Part shown: one piece after another, positions 35,321 to 47,799 of the stretch
Numbering within the stretch: the first letter of the stretch is position 1
How the letters are laid out: every line of letters starts with the position of its first letter
Source: Glycine soja
Taxonomy: Eukaryota; Streptophyta; Magnoliopsida; Fabales; Fabaceae
Assembly (NCBI RefSeq): GCF_004193775.1
Contig: NC_041018.1
Coordinates: 36,992,608-37,056,607 of the forward strand
Direction: 5' to 3'
Length of the DNA stretch: 64,000 bases
Program-made: the position numbers and the translations under genes
Notes under the pieces: model-generated
What the model saw: the letters and a program-made list of their open reading frames with translations, nothing else
What the model was told of the DNA's origin: nothing
Database searches by the model: none

Positions 35321-35905
35321 GGGTGTTGCTGGGTGCACCCAGCACTTTTATAAAATGACAATTCTGCCCGTGGCTGTTTTTTCTTTAAAATGGCAGTGGT
35401 TTGCATTTTCTTTTACGTTTCAAGTGGTGTTTTTTCCACTTTGGTCCAGTTGCTGTCGTTGGTGGTTGTTTTTGCAAGTGTCGAGAGAGGTAGCCGTTCG
35501 GTGAAGGTGAAAGTCGTAGCGGTCGTGTTTTTTCTCGACGGAGGTACACATTTTCTGGCTTTCCTGGGTAACTGGCAGTAGATATGTAAATTGCTTGATA
35601 CAGAAGAAGTTGTTCCGTAAGTTTTTTACGGAAGAACTTCTTCCATAATTATAAAATGCTTCTTATGGAAGAAGGTCTTCCGTAAACTTATTACGGAAGA
35701 AGTTCTTCCGTAAGAAGCATTTTACATTTACGGAAGAACTTCTTCCTTAAGAAGCAATTTAAATTTACGGAAGAAGTTCTTCCGTAACAAGTTACGAAAG
35801 AACTATTACGGAAGAACTTCTTCTGTAAGAAGACTTTTACATTTACGGAAGAAGGTCTTCCGTAAAGTTCTTACGGAAGAAGGTCTTCTGTGAGAAGGTT
35901 AGTTG
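35321..35905 (+). mobile_element. MITE remnant with a palindrome array (one end visible)
   Basis: It begins GGGGTGTTGCTGGGTGCACC, the same terminus as the element in GAPN intron 8 at 59671. Nine near-copies of the palindrome TTACGGAAGAACTTCTTCC(GTAA) lie between 35590 and 35895. No right-hand terminus was found before the satellite, so the element is probably truncated. The ORF at 35390-35581 has no known domain and is not called. Confidence 0.55.
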
Positions 35906-36355
35906 GATTTTTTTTTGTTTTTGTTTTAAATTTGTGAAAAATTAAATATTTATGAATATTATTAGTATTTAAAATTAATGTATTTAATATTTTTGAAATT
36001 GTGGATAATTGGTTTAATTAGGTATAATATTAAATAATTTAGCTATAATAATTGTTTTTTGCTTAGTAGTAAAATGTTTAATTAGTTGTTAGTTATAGTT
36101 TTATATATTTTAAGTGTTAATTAGGGTGCAAAATTTGTATTTGTTTGTAGTATTTTTTTGTGAAATTAGATGTTTCATAAAATATATTATTATTGTGCAA
36201 AATTATTACTTATTGGGTAATTGGATAATTTGTTGTAGAATTTTAAAATTAGTTAGTTATTACAAATTTAATATATTATAAGTCAAAAAAAAAAATAGGT
36301 CCAAAATTTGTATTTAGTTTAAGTAAATTATTTAGTTTTAAACAACAATAATCTT
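35906..36355. other. AT-rich spacer
   Basis: Very AT-rich with no gene or repeat recognised; it leads into the satellite array. Confidence 0.6.
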
Positions 36356-39300
36356 TTTTTTCTCATATGTCTGATTGAGTCTCGTAATATATCGAGACAC
36401 TCAAAATCAAAAGATCCAAGAAAATTCAAACGACAATAAAATTTTACTTAGATGTTAGATTGGGTCCCGTAATATATCAAGACATTCGAAATCAAAAACG
36501 AAAGATCCAAGGAAATTAAAACGACAATAAAATTTTACTCGGATGTTAGATTGAGTCACGTAATATATCAAGACATTCTAAATCAAAAATGAAAGATCCA
36601 AGAGAATTCAAACGGCAATAAAATTTTACTCGGATGTTAGATTGGATCTCATAATATATCGATACGCTCGAAATTAAAAATGGAAGCCCCGTGCAAATTC
36701 AAAAGACAATACCTTTTTTCTCGATTGTCTTATTGAGTTCTGTAATATAACGAGATGGTCAAATATAAAAACGGAAGATCCGAGCAAATTCAAACAACAA
36801 TAACTTTTTACTCGAATTTCCGATTGAGTACCGCAGTATATCGAGACATTTGAAATAAAAAACGAGATATCCAAGCAAATTCCAACGGCAATAACATTTT
36901 ACTTGAATGTTTGATTGAGTCCTGTAATATATCGATACATTCGAAATTAAAATCGGAAGCCCCGTGCAAATTCAAACGGCAATAACTTTTTACTCGGATG
37001 TCCGATTAAGTCCCATAATATATTGAGACACTCAAAATAAAAAAACGATAGATCCGAGCAAATTCAAACAATGATAACTTTTTACTCAGATGTCTGATTG
37101 AATCTCGTAATATATTGGGACGCTCAAAATTAAAAATGAAAGTGCAGAGCAAATTCAAACGGCATTAAATTTTGAGTCGGATGTTTGATTGAGTTTCGTA
37201 ATATATCGAGACGCTCAAAATTAAAAACGGAGGGTCTGAGCAAATTCAAACGTCAATAACTTTTTACTCGGATGTTGGATTGAGTCCATTAATATTCGAG
37301 ACTCTCGAAATTAAAAACGGAAGATCCGAGCAAAAGTAAACGGCAATAACTTCTTACTTGGATGTTTGATTGAGCCAGGTAATATATCGAGATGTTCCAA
37401 ATTAAGAATGGAAGATCCTAGCTAAATCAAACGGCAATAAATTTTTACTCGGATGTCTGATTGAGTTTTGTAATATATCGAGACATTCGAAATAAAAAAC
37501 GAAAGATCCAAGCAAATTCAAACAGAAATAACATTTTACTTGGATGTTAGATTGAGTCCCGTAATATATTGATACGCTCGAAATTAAAAACAAAAGCCCC
37601 GTGCAAATTCTAACGGCAATACCTTTTTTCTCGGTTGTCCGATTGAGTTCTGTAATATATCAAGACAGTCAAATATAAAAACGGAAGATCCGAGAAAATT
37701 CAAACGGCAATAACTTTTTACTCGGATATCCGATCGTGTCCCGTAATATATTGAGACATTCGAAATTAAAAATGGAATATCCGAGCAAATTCAAACGGCA
37801 ATAACTTCTTACTTGGATGTTTGATTGAGCCAGGTAATATATCGAGATGCTCGAAATTAAGAACGGAAGATCCTAGCTAAATCAAATGGCAATAACTTTT
37901 TACTCGGATATCTGATTGAGTCTCGTAATATATCGAGATATTCGAAATCAAAAACGATAGATCCGAGCAAATTCAAACAACAATAACTTTTTACTCGGAT
38001 GTCCGATTGAATCCTGTAATATATAGGGACGCTCGAAATTAAAAATGAAGGTGCAGAGCAAATTCAAACAACATTCTCTTTTGAGTCAGATGTTTGATTG
38101 AGTTTCGTAATATCTCGAGACGCTTGAAATTAAAAACAGAATATCCGAGCAAAGTCAAATGGCAATAACCTTTTACTCGGATGTCTGATTGAGTCCCATA
38201 ATATATCAGGACACTCAAAAAACCAAAAACGAAAGATCCAAGCAAATTCAAACAATGACAACTTTTTACTCAGATGTTCGATTGAATCCCGTAATATATA
38301 TGGACGCTAGAAATTAAAAATGAGAGTGCGGAGCAAATTCAAACGGCATTAAATTTTGAGTCAGATGTTTGATTGAGTTCCTTAATGTATTAAAACGCTC
38401 GAAATTAAAAACGTAGGATCCGAGCAAATTCAAACATCAATAAGTTTTTACTCGGATGTTTGATTGAATCTTGTAATATATTGAGATGCTTGATATTAAA
38501 AACGGAAGATTTGAGCAAATTCAAATGGCGATAACTTTATACTTGGATGTTTGGTTGAGCCAGGTAATATATCGAGAGGCTTGAAAATAAAAACGGAAGA
38601 TCCTTGCTAATTCAAACGGCAATAACTTTTAACTCGGGTGTTCGATTGAGTCCCGTAATATATCGAGACATTCGAAATCAAAAACGAAAGATCTAAGCAA
38701 ATTCAAATGACAATAACATTTTACTTGGATGTTAGATTGGGTCCCATAATATATCGATATGCTCGAAATTAACAAAGGAAGCCCGATGCAAATTCTAACG
38801 GCAATACCTTTTTTCTCGATGGCCGATTGAGTTCCGTAATATATCGAGACAGTCGAATATAAAAATGGAAGATCGGAGCAAATTCAAACGGCAATAACTT
38901 TTTACTCGAATATTCGATTGAGTCCTGTAATATATCGAGATGTTCGAAATTAAAAACGGAAGATCCGAGAAAATTCAATCGACAATAACTTTTTACTCGG
39001 ATGTCTGATTGACTCTCGTTATATATCGAGACACACAAAATCAAAATTATAGATCTGAGCAAATTCAAAAAACGATAACTTTTTACTCGGATGTTGGATT
39101 GAATCCAGTAATATATCAGAATGCTCGAAATTAAAAATGAAAGTGCGGAGCAAATTGAAACGACATTATCTCTTGAGTCGGATGCTTGATTGACTTCCGT
39201 AAGATATCGAGACGCTCGAAATTAAAAATGGAGGATCCAAACAAATTCAAATGCCAATAACTTTTTTCTCGAATGTCCGATTGAGTCCTATAATATATTG

Positions 39301-41660
39301 AGACACTCATAATCAAAAACGAAAGATCCAAGCAAATTCAAACGGCAATAACTTTTTACTCGGATTTCCGATTGAGTCCTGCAGTATATCGAGACACTCG
39401 AAATAAAAAACGAGAGATTTGTGCAAAGTCAAAAGGCAATAACATTTCACTCGGCTGTTTGATTGAGTCTCATAATATATCGTGACACTCAAAATCAAAA
39501 ACGAAACATCCCTGCAAATTCAAACGATAATAACTTTTTACTCGAATATCCAATTGAGTCCCGTAATATATCGAGAAGCACTTAATTAAAAATGGAAGAT
39601 GCGAGCAAATTCAAACGGTAATAACTTTTTACTCGGTTGTCCGATTGAGCAATGTAATATATCAAGACACAAGAAATAAAAAATGATAGATCCGAGCAAA
39701 TTCAAACAACGATAACTTTTTACTCGGATATCTGATTGAATCCCGTAATATATAGGTATGCTCGAAATTAAAAATGAAAGTGCGAAGCTAATTCAAACAG
39801 CATTATCTTTTAAGTCGAATGTTTGATTGAGTTCTGTAATATATCGAGATGCTCGAAATTAAAAACGGAGGATCCGAGGAAATTTAAACGCCAATAAATT
39901 TTTTCTCAGAAGTCCGATTGAGTCTCATAATATATCAAGACACTCAAAATAAAAAATGAAACATCTGTGCAAATTCAAACAACAATAAATTTTTACTCGA
40001 ATATCCAATTGAGTCCCGTAATATATCGAGACGCTCGAAATTAAAAACGGAAGATCCAAGCAAATTCAAACGGCAATAATTTTTTACTCGGATGTCCGAT
40101 TGAGTCTCGTAATATATCGACACACGCGAAATAAAAAATGATAGGTACGAACAAATTCAAACAACGATAACCTTATACTTGGATGTCCGATTGAATCTTG
40201 TAATATATAGGGACGCTCGAAATTAAAAATGAAAGTGCGGAGCAAATTCAAATGGCATTATCTTTTGAGTCGGATGTTTAATTGAGTTTCGTAATATATC
40301 GAGACGCTCAAAATTAAAAACAGAGGATCCGAGCAAATTCAAACGCCAATAACATTTTACTCAGATGTCCGATTTAGTCCCGCAGTATAGCGAGACCCTC
40401 GAAATAAAAAATGAATTATCCGAGCAAATTCAAACGACAATAACATTTTACTCAGATGTTTGATTGAGTCCTGTAATATATCGATATGCTCGAAATTGAC
40501 AACGGAAGCCCCGTGCAAATTCAAATGGCAATACCTTTTTACTCGATTGTCCAATTGAGTTCCGTAATACATTGAGACGCTCAAATATAAAAGCGGATCA
40601 TCCGAGCAAATTCAAATGACAATAAATTTTTACTCGGATATCCGATTGAGTCCTGTAATATATTGAGACGCTCGAAATTAAAAATGGAAGACCGAGCAAA
40701 TTCAAACGGCAATAACTTTTTACTCGGATGTCCGATTGAGTCCCGTAATATATCGAGACACTCAAAATAAAAAATGATAGATCCAAGCAAATTCAAACAA
40801 TGATAACTTTTTACTCGGATGTCCTATTGAATCCTGTAATATACAGGGACACTCGAAATTAAAAATGAAATAGCGGAGCAAATTCAAATGGCATTAAATT
40901 TTGAGTTGAATGTTTGATTCAGTTTCGTAATATATTGAGACGCTCAAAATTAAAAATGGAGGATCCGAGCAAATCCAAACGCCAATAACATTTTACTCGG
41001 ATATTTGATTGAGTCTTGTAATATACGCTCAAAATTAAAAAGGAAAGATCCGAGCAAATTCAAACGGAAATAACTTTTTACTTGGATGTTTGATTAAGCT
41101 AGGTAATATATCGAGATGCTCGAAATTGAAAATGGAAGATCCTAGCTAATTCAAACGACAATAACTTTTTACTCGAATGTCCGATTGAGTTCCGTAATAT
41201 ATCAAGACATTCGAAATCTAAAATGAATGATCTAAGCAAATTCAAACCGCAATAACTTTTTACTCAGATGTTGGATTGAGTCTCGTAATATATCGATACG
41301 TTCGAAATTAACAAAGGAAACCCCATGCAAATTCTAACAACAATACCTTGTTTCTCGATTGTCCGATTGAGTTTCATAATATTGAGACGGTTGAATATAA
41401 AAATGGAAGATCCAAGCAAATTCAAACGACAATAACTTTTTACTTGGATATCCGATTGAGTCCCGTAATATATCGAGTCGTTCAAAATTAAAAACAGAAT
41501 ATCCAAGCAAATTCAAACGACAATAACTTTTTACTCGGATGTCCGATTGAGTCTCGTAAATATCGAGACACACAAAATCAAAAACGATAGATCCAAGCAA
41601 ATTAAAAAAACGATAACTTTTTACTCGGATATCCAATTGAATCTTGTAATATACCAATTA
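36356..41660 (+). repeat. Degenerate 91-bp satellite array, CentGm-like, about 58 monomers
   Basis: A tandem repeat with a 91-base period. The consensus runs ACTCGGATGTCCGATTGAGT, CCCGTAATATATCGAGACGC, TCGAAATTAAAAACGGAAGA, TCCGAGCAAATTCAAACGGC, AATAACTTTTT. Copies often differ from the consensus by about 5-15 percent by eye, but the frame of repetition is kept for 5.3 kb. Period and sequence resemble the soybean centromeric satellites CentGm-1 (92 bp) and CentGm-2 (91 bp) as I remember them. A recurring variant set indicates higher-order structure. All ORFs within it are artefacts of the repeat. Confidence 0.88.
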
Positions 41661-41883
41661 AAAATAATTTTATATAATATAATATTTATTTTAAAAAAAA
41701 AAAAAGGTCAAGCACAGAAGTCGGGATGGCCAAACTTGACTTCCTACCATTCACATAAAAGTAGTGTACTTTGGAAAAAATAAATCAAATTGGTGTAATT
41801 TGAGAATTTTTAGGGGAGAGAATATGCACTTTGGTAAAAAAAAAAAAAAATCAATGTTTAAAATTATGATAGGGGACTAAAAT
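41661..41883. other. Spacer between satellite and inverted repeat
   Basis: Short AT-rich DNA with poly-A runs; no feature. Confidence 0.5.
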
Positions 41884-42163
41884 TATTGATTTTAAAAAAA
41901 ATAGGGACTAAAAATATATCTCAACATTAAAATTAGGGGACTAAAATTGCAGAGTGAGAAAAATAGAGGAAACAAATTCGATTTTAGCCTATAAGAATTA
42001 TAAAATATTACTAAAAAAAACAAATTGCCACAAGGATTGAATTTGAGTCCTATGCTACGATTGGGTTGAAGTGGAGAAGGCAAAAATTGACCTTCAGATG
42101 GAAGATAAGTATTGAAAAAATGGATTTTGACTTTTAGAAACATTTTTCTCTTTTTTGGTTCAA
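41884..42163 (+). repeat. Left arm of a long inverted repeat around the TPD1-like gene
   Basis: About 280 bases, from ATTGATTTTAAAAAAAATAG to CTCTTTTTTGGTTCA. They are matched in reverse complement by 43733-44029 with scattered differences. One clear shared block is CCTATGCTACGATTGGGTTG. Confidence 0.9.
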
Positions 42164-42487
42164 AGGAAAGGGTTAAATCTTAATAGTAGGAAGATTTTAA
42201 CACACTGGTAACTATTTAAGTTAAATCACCTTGTAATTCCTTCTACTTTTTTTAGGGGAATTCCATCTAATTCTAAAGTCATTATTTATATATAAAAAAG
42301 TACAATGCAATTGTTCAATTAATGGCTTAATTAGTTCATTTTTTTTAGAGGCCTTAGTTTTGATTTCAAGCTATCAACACAAGTTATTGAATTTGAGGTA
42401 ACATAAAATTCAATTTACGAAAAATCAATGTACTATTAATGCATTATAATGCTGTAAACCAAGCTGCAAAATCCATTAATTCTACGT

Positions 42488-42941
42488 TTAAGAACAAGCA
42501 ATCTCCGAGGAGATAGGATTTAACGGAAATGACTGGTTCCAAACATATTTAAATTTGATCGCATCAGTATAAATAGGTTGACCATCATTGACAAGACATC
42601 CATTGGGTGAGATCTTCAAAAGAGAAGGGTCTATTTGTTCAACAGATTGAAATCCATTGCAACTCAAAATCACATTCTTTTGAACACATGAACAATTATT
42701 GGTGATAGTCACATTCCATTCTGGTTTTCCTTGCATTTTAACTCCTGTTTGAATTTGACTTACAGAAAGATCACTCAAGAAGCATTGGCTATAACCTGAT
42801 ATCACCATCCATAGGAGAAGTCATGAACAAAATTTATAAAAACAATTATCTATATATTATATACACTGAGAGTATATTACCTTGAGAAACGAAGCCAAGG
42901 AAAAGAACGATGCTAAGAATCTTAATGGTTGAATCAACCAT
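42488..42941 (-). CDS. Secreted TPD1-like cysteine-rich protein, 122 aa
   Basis: Two exons, 42881-42941 and 42488-42795, with an intron at 42796-42880 (GT-AG; CAAG|GTAATA and ATATCAG|GTTATAG). The protein starts MVDSTIKILSIVLFLGFVSQ, a signal peptide. The mature part has six cysteines (C25, C55, C57, C66, C87, C121) in the pattern CFLSDLSVSQ ... NNCSCVQKNVIL ... NGCLVNDGQPIY ... ISSEIACS. This matches the plant TPD1-like family. TPD1 itself is a ligand of the EMS1 receptor kinase in anther tapetum; the role of these short relatives is less clear, so no specific function is claimed. It is complete and uninterrupted, and lies between inverted repeats. Confidence 0.85.
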
Positions 42942-43732
42942 TGCAGCAGAGACACAAATGCAAGCTTCGGTTTTAGAATTCGTTTAGGCAACAATAACAC
43001 CGAGAAGTTTCGTTTTTTATAGATGACTTATTGTGCGCATCTATTTAAGATCAAATTTCTAAGGTTCCTTTTAGGTGGTTTTCAATTTGAAGTTTTTTTT
43101 AAAAAAAAAATCAAAAGCAGCTTTTTAGTTTATAGTTTCAATATTATTTTTTTCAAGTTTTAAATTTTTTTTTCCAATCTTACAAATTTCCTTGAAAAAT
43201 TTCACCAAAAAATACGAAAATCTTCATTTGAGGCTGTGATGAATTAATTCAGAAATAAGGCTGTGATGAATCTGCTTGATTATCTTGTATTAATTGAGAT
43301 TTGATGTAATTATATTGTGTTTCATTCTTTCTTTTTCTAGCTATACCATTTATAGATAGAAATAATAAATCCCTTAATTTTAGAGCCTAAATTAAATCAA
43401 TGTACAGAAATAATGTTCTATTACTTTTTTTTCTTCTTTTTTCTCGGGTTTGTTTACTACAAAGGGATCACTCTATTAGATTCTTAGGCTATGTTTCCTT
43501 CCCTAAATTTCTCATGGATTTACAATTTGAGTATCGCAAATATTTTGTTTTCTCATTTTTTATTTGATTTTTCCTTTTTTGAATTCTATTTTGTATACGG
43601 TCATTTCTTTCATTTTTGCTGCTGTACAAATATTTATTTATTTATTTACTATTATTTTTTGCATGATCTAAATACCTAAAATACGTTAATTATATCGTTT
43701 GCCTTTTCTTCTATGATCAAGGTTAGAAAATA
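42942..43732. other. Upstream region of the TPD1-like gene inside the inverted repeat
   Basis: Apart from the TATA-like site, it is AT-rich with no second gene. T-rich chance ORFs at 43491-43679 are not called. Confidence 0.5.
43012..43022 (-). promoter_or_regulatory. Putative TATA box of the TPD1-like gene
   Basis: CTATAAAAAAC on the minus strand lies about 75 bases upstream of the ATG, at a suitable distance for a start near 42985. Confidence 0.5.
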
Positions 43733-44029
43733 TGAACCAAAAAAGAGAAAAATGTTTCTTAAAGTCAAAATCCAATTTTTCAATACTAATCTTCCATTTG
43801 AAGGTAACTTTTTGCGCTTCTCCACTTCAACCCAATCGTAGCATAGGACTCAAATCCAATCCTTGTGGCAATTTGTTTTTTTTTATTTTTTTTATGAGTA
43901 ATATTTTATAATTTTTATAGGCTAAAATTGAATTTGTTCCCTCTATTTTTCACAATCCATAATTTTAGTCCCCTAATTTTAATATTAAGATATATTTTTA
44001 GTCTCTCAATTTTTTTAAAATCAATAGTT
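43733..44029 (-). repeat. Right arm of the long inverted repeat
   Basis: Reverse-complement partner of 41884-42163. The shared order reads AAAAAAGAGAAAAATGTTTC, AAAGTCAAAATCCA, CAACCCAATCGTAGCATAGG, CCTTGTGGCAATTTG and TTTTAGTCCCCTAATTTTAA. Confidence 0.9.
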
Positions 44030-44849
44030 TTAAATGCTGAATAAATAATTTGATTTAATATATAAACAATTAATTCATTGTTAATTTTAAATTAAAAATT
44101 AATTAATGACTATCAACTCACATCATTAGTTGTTAAACTTTTTGTTGTAAATCAATCTATTGATTTATACGTGTAAATCAATTTTGGATTCCATTGATTG
44201 GGCTCTTAATTTGCACACCTAATTGATCAATTTGTACGTGTCTAATAAATTTATGAATTCATAAGCAGATTGGGAATTTACATGCCGAAGCAAGTTAACT
44301 TTTTTTCTTTCTAAATTGCAATTGTAATTTCCTTAATTTTTTAAATTTATGATTTTGATCTCCCCAATTAATTATTAACTAATAATTTTGATTATTAGAG
44401 ATATTAAATTAATTATAAATTAAATAAAAATTATTAATCATTAAAAAAAACTTTAATAAAAGACTACTAGCCCTAACATGGTGTTGTTGCTCGTGGAATT
44501 GTGTGTGATAAACTGATAATGAAGGTAGAAAAAGGTATTTGCAGAGAAGAAAAAAATATAATATTATAGAGAATTATAATTATTAGTATTTTTTTTGTTT
44601 TTTTTATAATTAATGATTTTAATTAATTTATAATTAACTTAATAACTCAAATAATCATAATTATTTGTTAATAATTTAACAGGAGGATTAAAATCACTAT
44701 TTATAAAATTAAGAGAGCCAAATATTATCATTAAATCCAAGGAAACTAAAATCATATATCAGAGAAATTAAGAGACAAAAATTATAATTTCACCTTTTTT
44801 ATTTTTACAAAACCATACTCAACTTATATCATTAATAATTAAATTCTCA
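44030..44849. other. AT-rich intergenic DNA, no gene seen
   Basis: Only short chance ORFs and AT-rich sequence. Confidence 0.55.
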
Positions 44850-44859
44850 ATACATGGAA

Positions 44860-45056
44860 TACTAAAATAGAAACTAGACAAGAATGACCCTAACTAATTC
44901 ATGGACAACACCATTCACTTGTTTCTTAACAAAATTAATGACAAAGTTTGGATTATGAGCTAGCACAATTCTGCATTCCTGAATCAATGTCCCATGCTCA
45001 GAGACATCACCAACTTGTCTACTACTCCTCTACATTTCGAACTCCAGCCAATTGTG
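44860..45056 (-). pseudogene. RNase H (RVT_3-type) scrap of a non-LTR element
   Basis: The minus strand reads EHGTLIQECRIVLAHNPNFV then INFVKKQVNGVVHELVRV, with a stop in NWLEFEM just before. This matches the C-terminal half of the plant RNase H-like domain linked to LINEs (the usual form is ECR...NPNF...VKKQANGVAHALARA). No other part of the element is present. Confidence 0.55.
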
Positions 45057-47018
45057 ATTTATATATTATTTTTAATAAAATCGAACATATAATGTTAAAT
45101 AAAAAAATTGTATAATATTCTATAATTATAAAATAATTTAAGATTATCAAATTATAAAATAATTTATATAATTTATAGCTATACATTAATTATAAATAAA
45201 TCCAAAATATTTTATGTAAGAGGATTTAAAAATGGTTACAAGAACCACAAATCCACAATCAATGTCATATACAGAAATTACGGTAATTAAAATTGATCGG
45301 ATTTGTGTAAAAAAAATGATCGGATTTGCAGTCTAAAATATTTTTAACGGGGTTTCAGTAAAAAAAAAAAGATTTAAAATTACATTCTAATTATATTTAC
45401 ACATTTTACAGGACTAAATATTGTAATTGTGACCATAACATTTATTCTTCAATTGGACTTACCTGTGACCGCAAACATATTGTAATTAATGATGACTCAA
45501 TTATTGCAATTACATGACTATTTTATATGCATTAATTAATGGAATAAATTTAAAAATAGTATTTAATTACTTCCTTAGGTAGCATGTAATTACAAATTAC
45601 ATGACTAAATATTTCAATTGTGATTGCTCCACCTTTATCCTGACACCCTAATAATCATGGAAATTATTAGTAGCTAATGTTTATATTTTAAAATTCGAAC
45701 AGAGTTAGACAGATTAATTCTACCAATATCCTTTATCCTAATAGTATATTAAAAAATATTTCATTTGATTTGCTGTAAAATAAATATACTTAATGTAATT
45801 AATTGGCATGTTTTGATTTGATTTTTAGAAGATAGTAATTGAAATAAACTTTTGGTAAAATAAAAATTAAAATAAATCTGATTAAATTTCTCATTTTAAA
45901 AATATTTCCTTTATATTTTACATTTTTTTAATTTAAGGTAAATTTCTATTCTTTTTCATTCTTTTGAAATTAATTATATTAGAAGATAAATACTCACTTA
46001 TATGTGTATTTTCACAATCCATAATTAATCCATGATAAAGATTAACCACCGCTTATGATAAAGACTACTTCTTACCAATATTAGGAAAAAAAAAAAAAGG
46101 CAATGTATTGGGTGCGGCAACTAAAGCATGGAGCCTAAACTGGACCTTAAAGGTCGATATTATATGTCCTTTCAGATAAGTAGGACATGTAATTCTATAA
46201 TGCCTATAAACATAACTTCCTTAACCTGCTAGATAATTGCAAAACTTGAATTGCATTGAATAAACATCCGGATATTCCTTAAAAAAAAAAAAAACATCTG
46301 CATCCTCATTTTTTTTTTTTTTGCATAACATAACTATTACAATATAGAATTATTCAAAGAGGGTATTCATAAAAGCATAAAAAAGAAATATATTGCTACA
46401 TATATGTTTTAATCATTTTATATAATCTTCTCTCTGTTGTTATTTCATTTTTAATTTAAAAAACATATAAAAAAATTATATTCGTTGAATCTTATATCAC
46501 TTATTATATCATTTGATTGTTCCTTTTCAACCAAACATATTCCCTTTTTATCATTTTTATTTGTGACAACAAATAGTAGATGTTAAATAATATATAATAT
46601 TGGTTTAAATACTATTTCACGTTGGAATAAGTTTGTTTTCACTTGACTGCAGTTGTAACATTATTTTTCATTATGTTAATCATCTATATACGTGGACTTT
46701 CACATAGTCTTAAACTGTGACTTATTAAGGTTAAATAATTATTTTTTATTTATATTTAGCTTATGGTCGTAAACCATAACTACTGTTAAGTTTTTTATAC
46801 GTAAGTCGTTGCCAGTTGCCACAAACTACGACTTATAAATATATTTTTTTCCTTCAAATTTTAAGGGAAGTCAAAGACTCTTATAAACTTGTTTAAATAT
46901 ATGCAAGCTTGGTAGCTGCCATTTTCATCCAACCACCTCCAAAAAAGTAGGTCAAATACCTCGCAAAACACATGAGATCACTGCTCATTTTCATCATTTA
47001 TTTTTTGAATTGAAGTAA

Positions 47019-47069
<51 letters not shown>

Positions 47070-47552
47070 TTAACCTGTGAAATGAATAAGATATATGCTT
47101 ATTTTATATAATTAAAAATTATAATAATAAATATTTTGAATTATATAAACTATGTTATCATTAAAATTGATAATAAATAATTAATTTTGAACATAATTAC
47201 ATATATTCTACACTTGTCAAATAATTTATTTATGATGCAAAGTTACGTATTTAATTTTTATTATTGATAATTCTTTAAAAATATATAAAAAATTAATTTA
47301 GAAATAAAAATCAAAATAATAGGTGGAAAGAGATAACAAATTAAGAAGAAAAAAAAATCCTAAATACACTTTTATTAAAGAAAAAATCCTAAAAATGTTA
47401 TTGTTGAATAATAACTCTTAAACATGCATGCTAGTTTTTTTTTCTTTCTTACCAACATTCCAACCGGTGCCATATGAAATCGTCATTCAACAATTGACAT
47501 CACAACCACGAATGCCAGTTCTTAAACATGCATGCTCTTATTTAAGATAGTT

Positions 47553-47559
<7 letters not shown>
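45057..47559. other. AT-rich intergenic DNA, no gene seen
   Basis: No coding signal on either strand. It holds a (TA)n run at 47021-47066 and poly-A/T tracts. Confidence 0.55.
47021..47066 (+). repeat. (TA)n microsatellite
   Basis: About 23 TA units. Confidence 0.95.

Positions 47560-47623
<64 letters not shown>
47560..47623 (+). repeat. (TA)n microsatellite next to the SINE
   Basis: About 32 TA units directly before the SINE head. Confidence 0.95.
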
Positions 47624-47624
<1 letters not shown>

Positions 47625-47626
<2 letters not shown>

Positions 47627-47793
47627 GGCGAGCCCTGGTGCAGCGGTAAAGTTGTGCCTTGGTGACTTGTTGGTCATGGGTTCGAATCCGGAAACAGCCT
47701 CTTTGCATATGCAAGGGTAAGGCTGCGTACAACATCCCTCCCCCATACCTTCGCATAGCGAAGAGCCTCTGGGCAATGGGGTACGAAGTTTTT
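47625..47793 (+). mobile_element. Au-type SINE
   Basis: A tRNA-derived head has a Pol III A box (TGGTGCAGCGGTAAAG at about 47636) and B box (GGTTCGAATCC at 47679-47689). A body follows (GGCTGCGTACAACATCC, CTTCGCATAGCGAAGAGCC, GGGCAATGGGGTACGA) and a short T tail. This is the conserved sequence of the Au SINE family of flowering plants. It is about 165 bases long and apparently full length. The flanking TA repeats blur any target duplication. Reading frames through it are artefacts. Confidence 0.9.
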
Positions 47794-47799
47794 ATATAT

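Noticed and set aside
35390..35581. 63-aa plus-strand ORF next to the MITE start
   Set aside because: No domain, no splice or promoter support, and it lies inside the MITE remnant.
36674..41657. Many minus-strand ORFs of 60-107 aa with repeated FERLDILRDSI-like text
   Set aside because: All follow the 91-base satellite period; 91 is not a multiple of three, so successive copies change frame. No gene.
36356..41660. CRISPR-like array
   Set aside because: The repeats are contiguous 91-mers without unique spacers, in a plant genome; it is a satellite.
47632..47700. Possible tRNA gene
   Set aside because: A and B boxes are present but no cloverleaf closes, and the body is that of an Au SINE.
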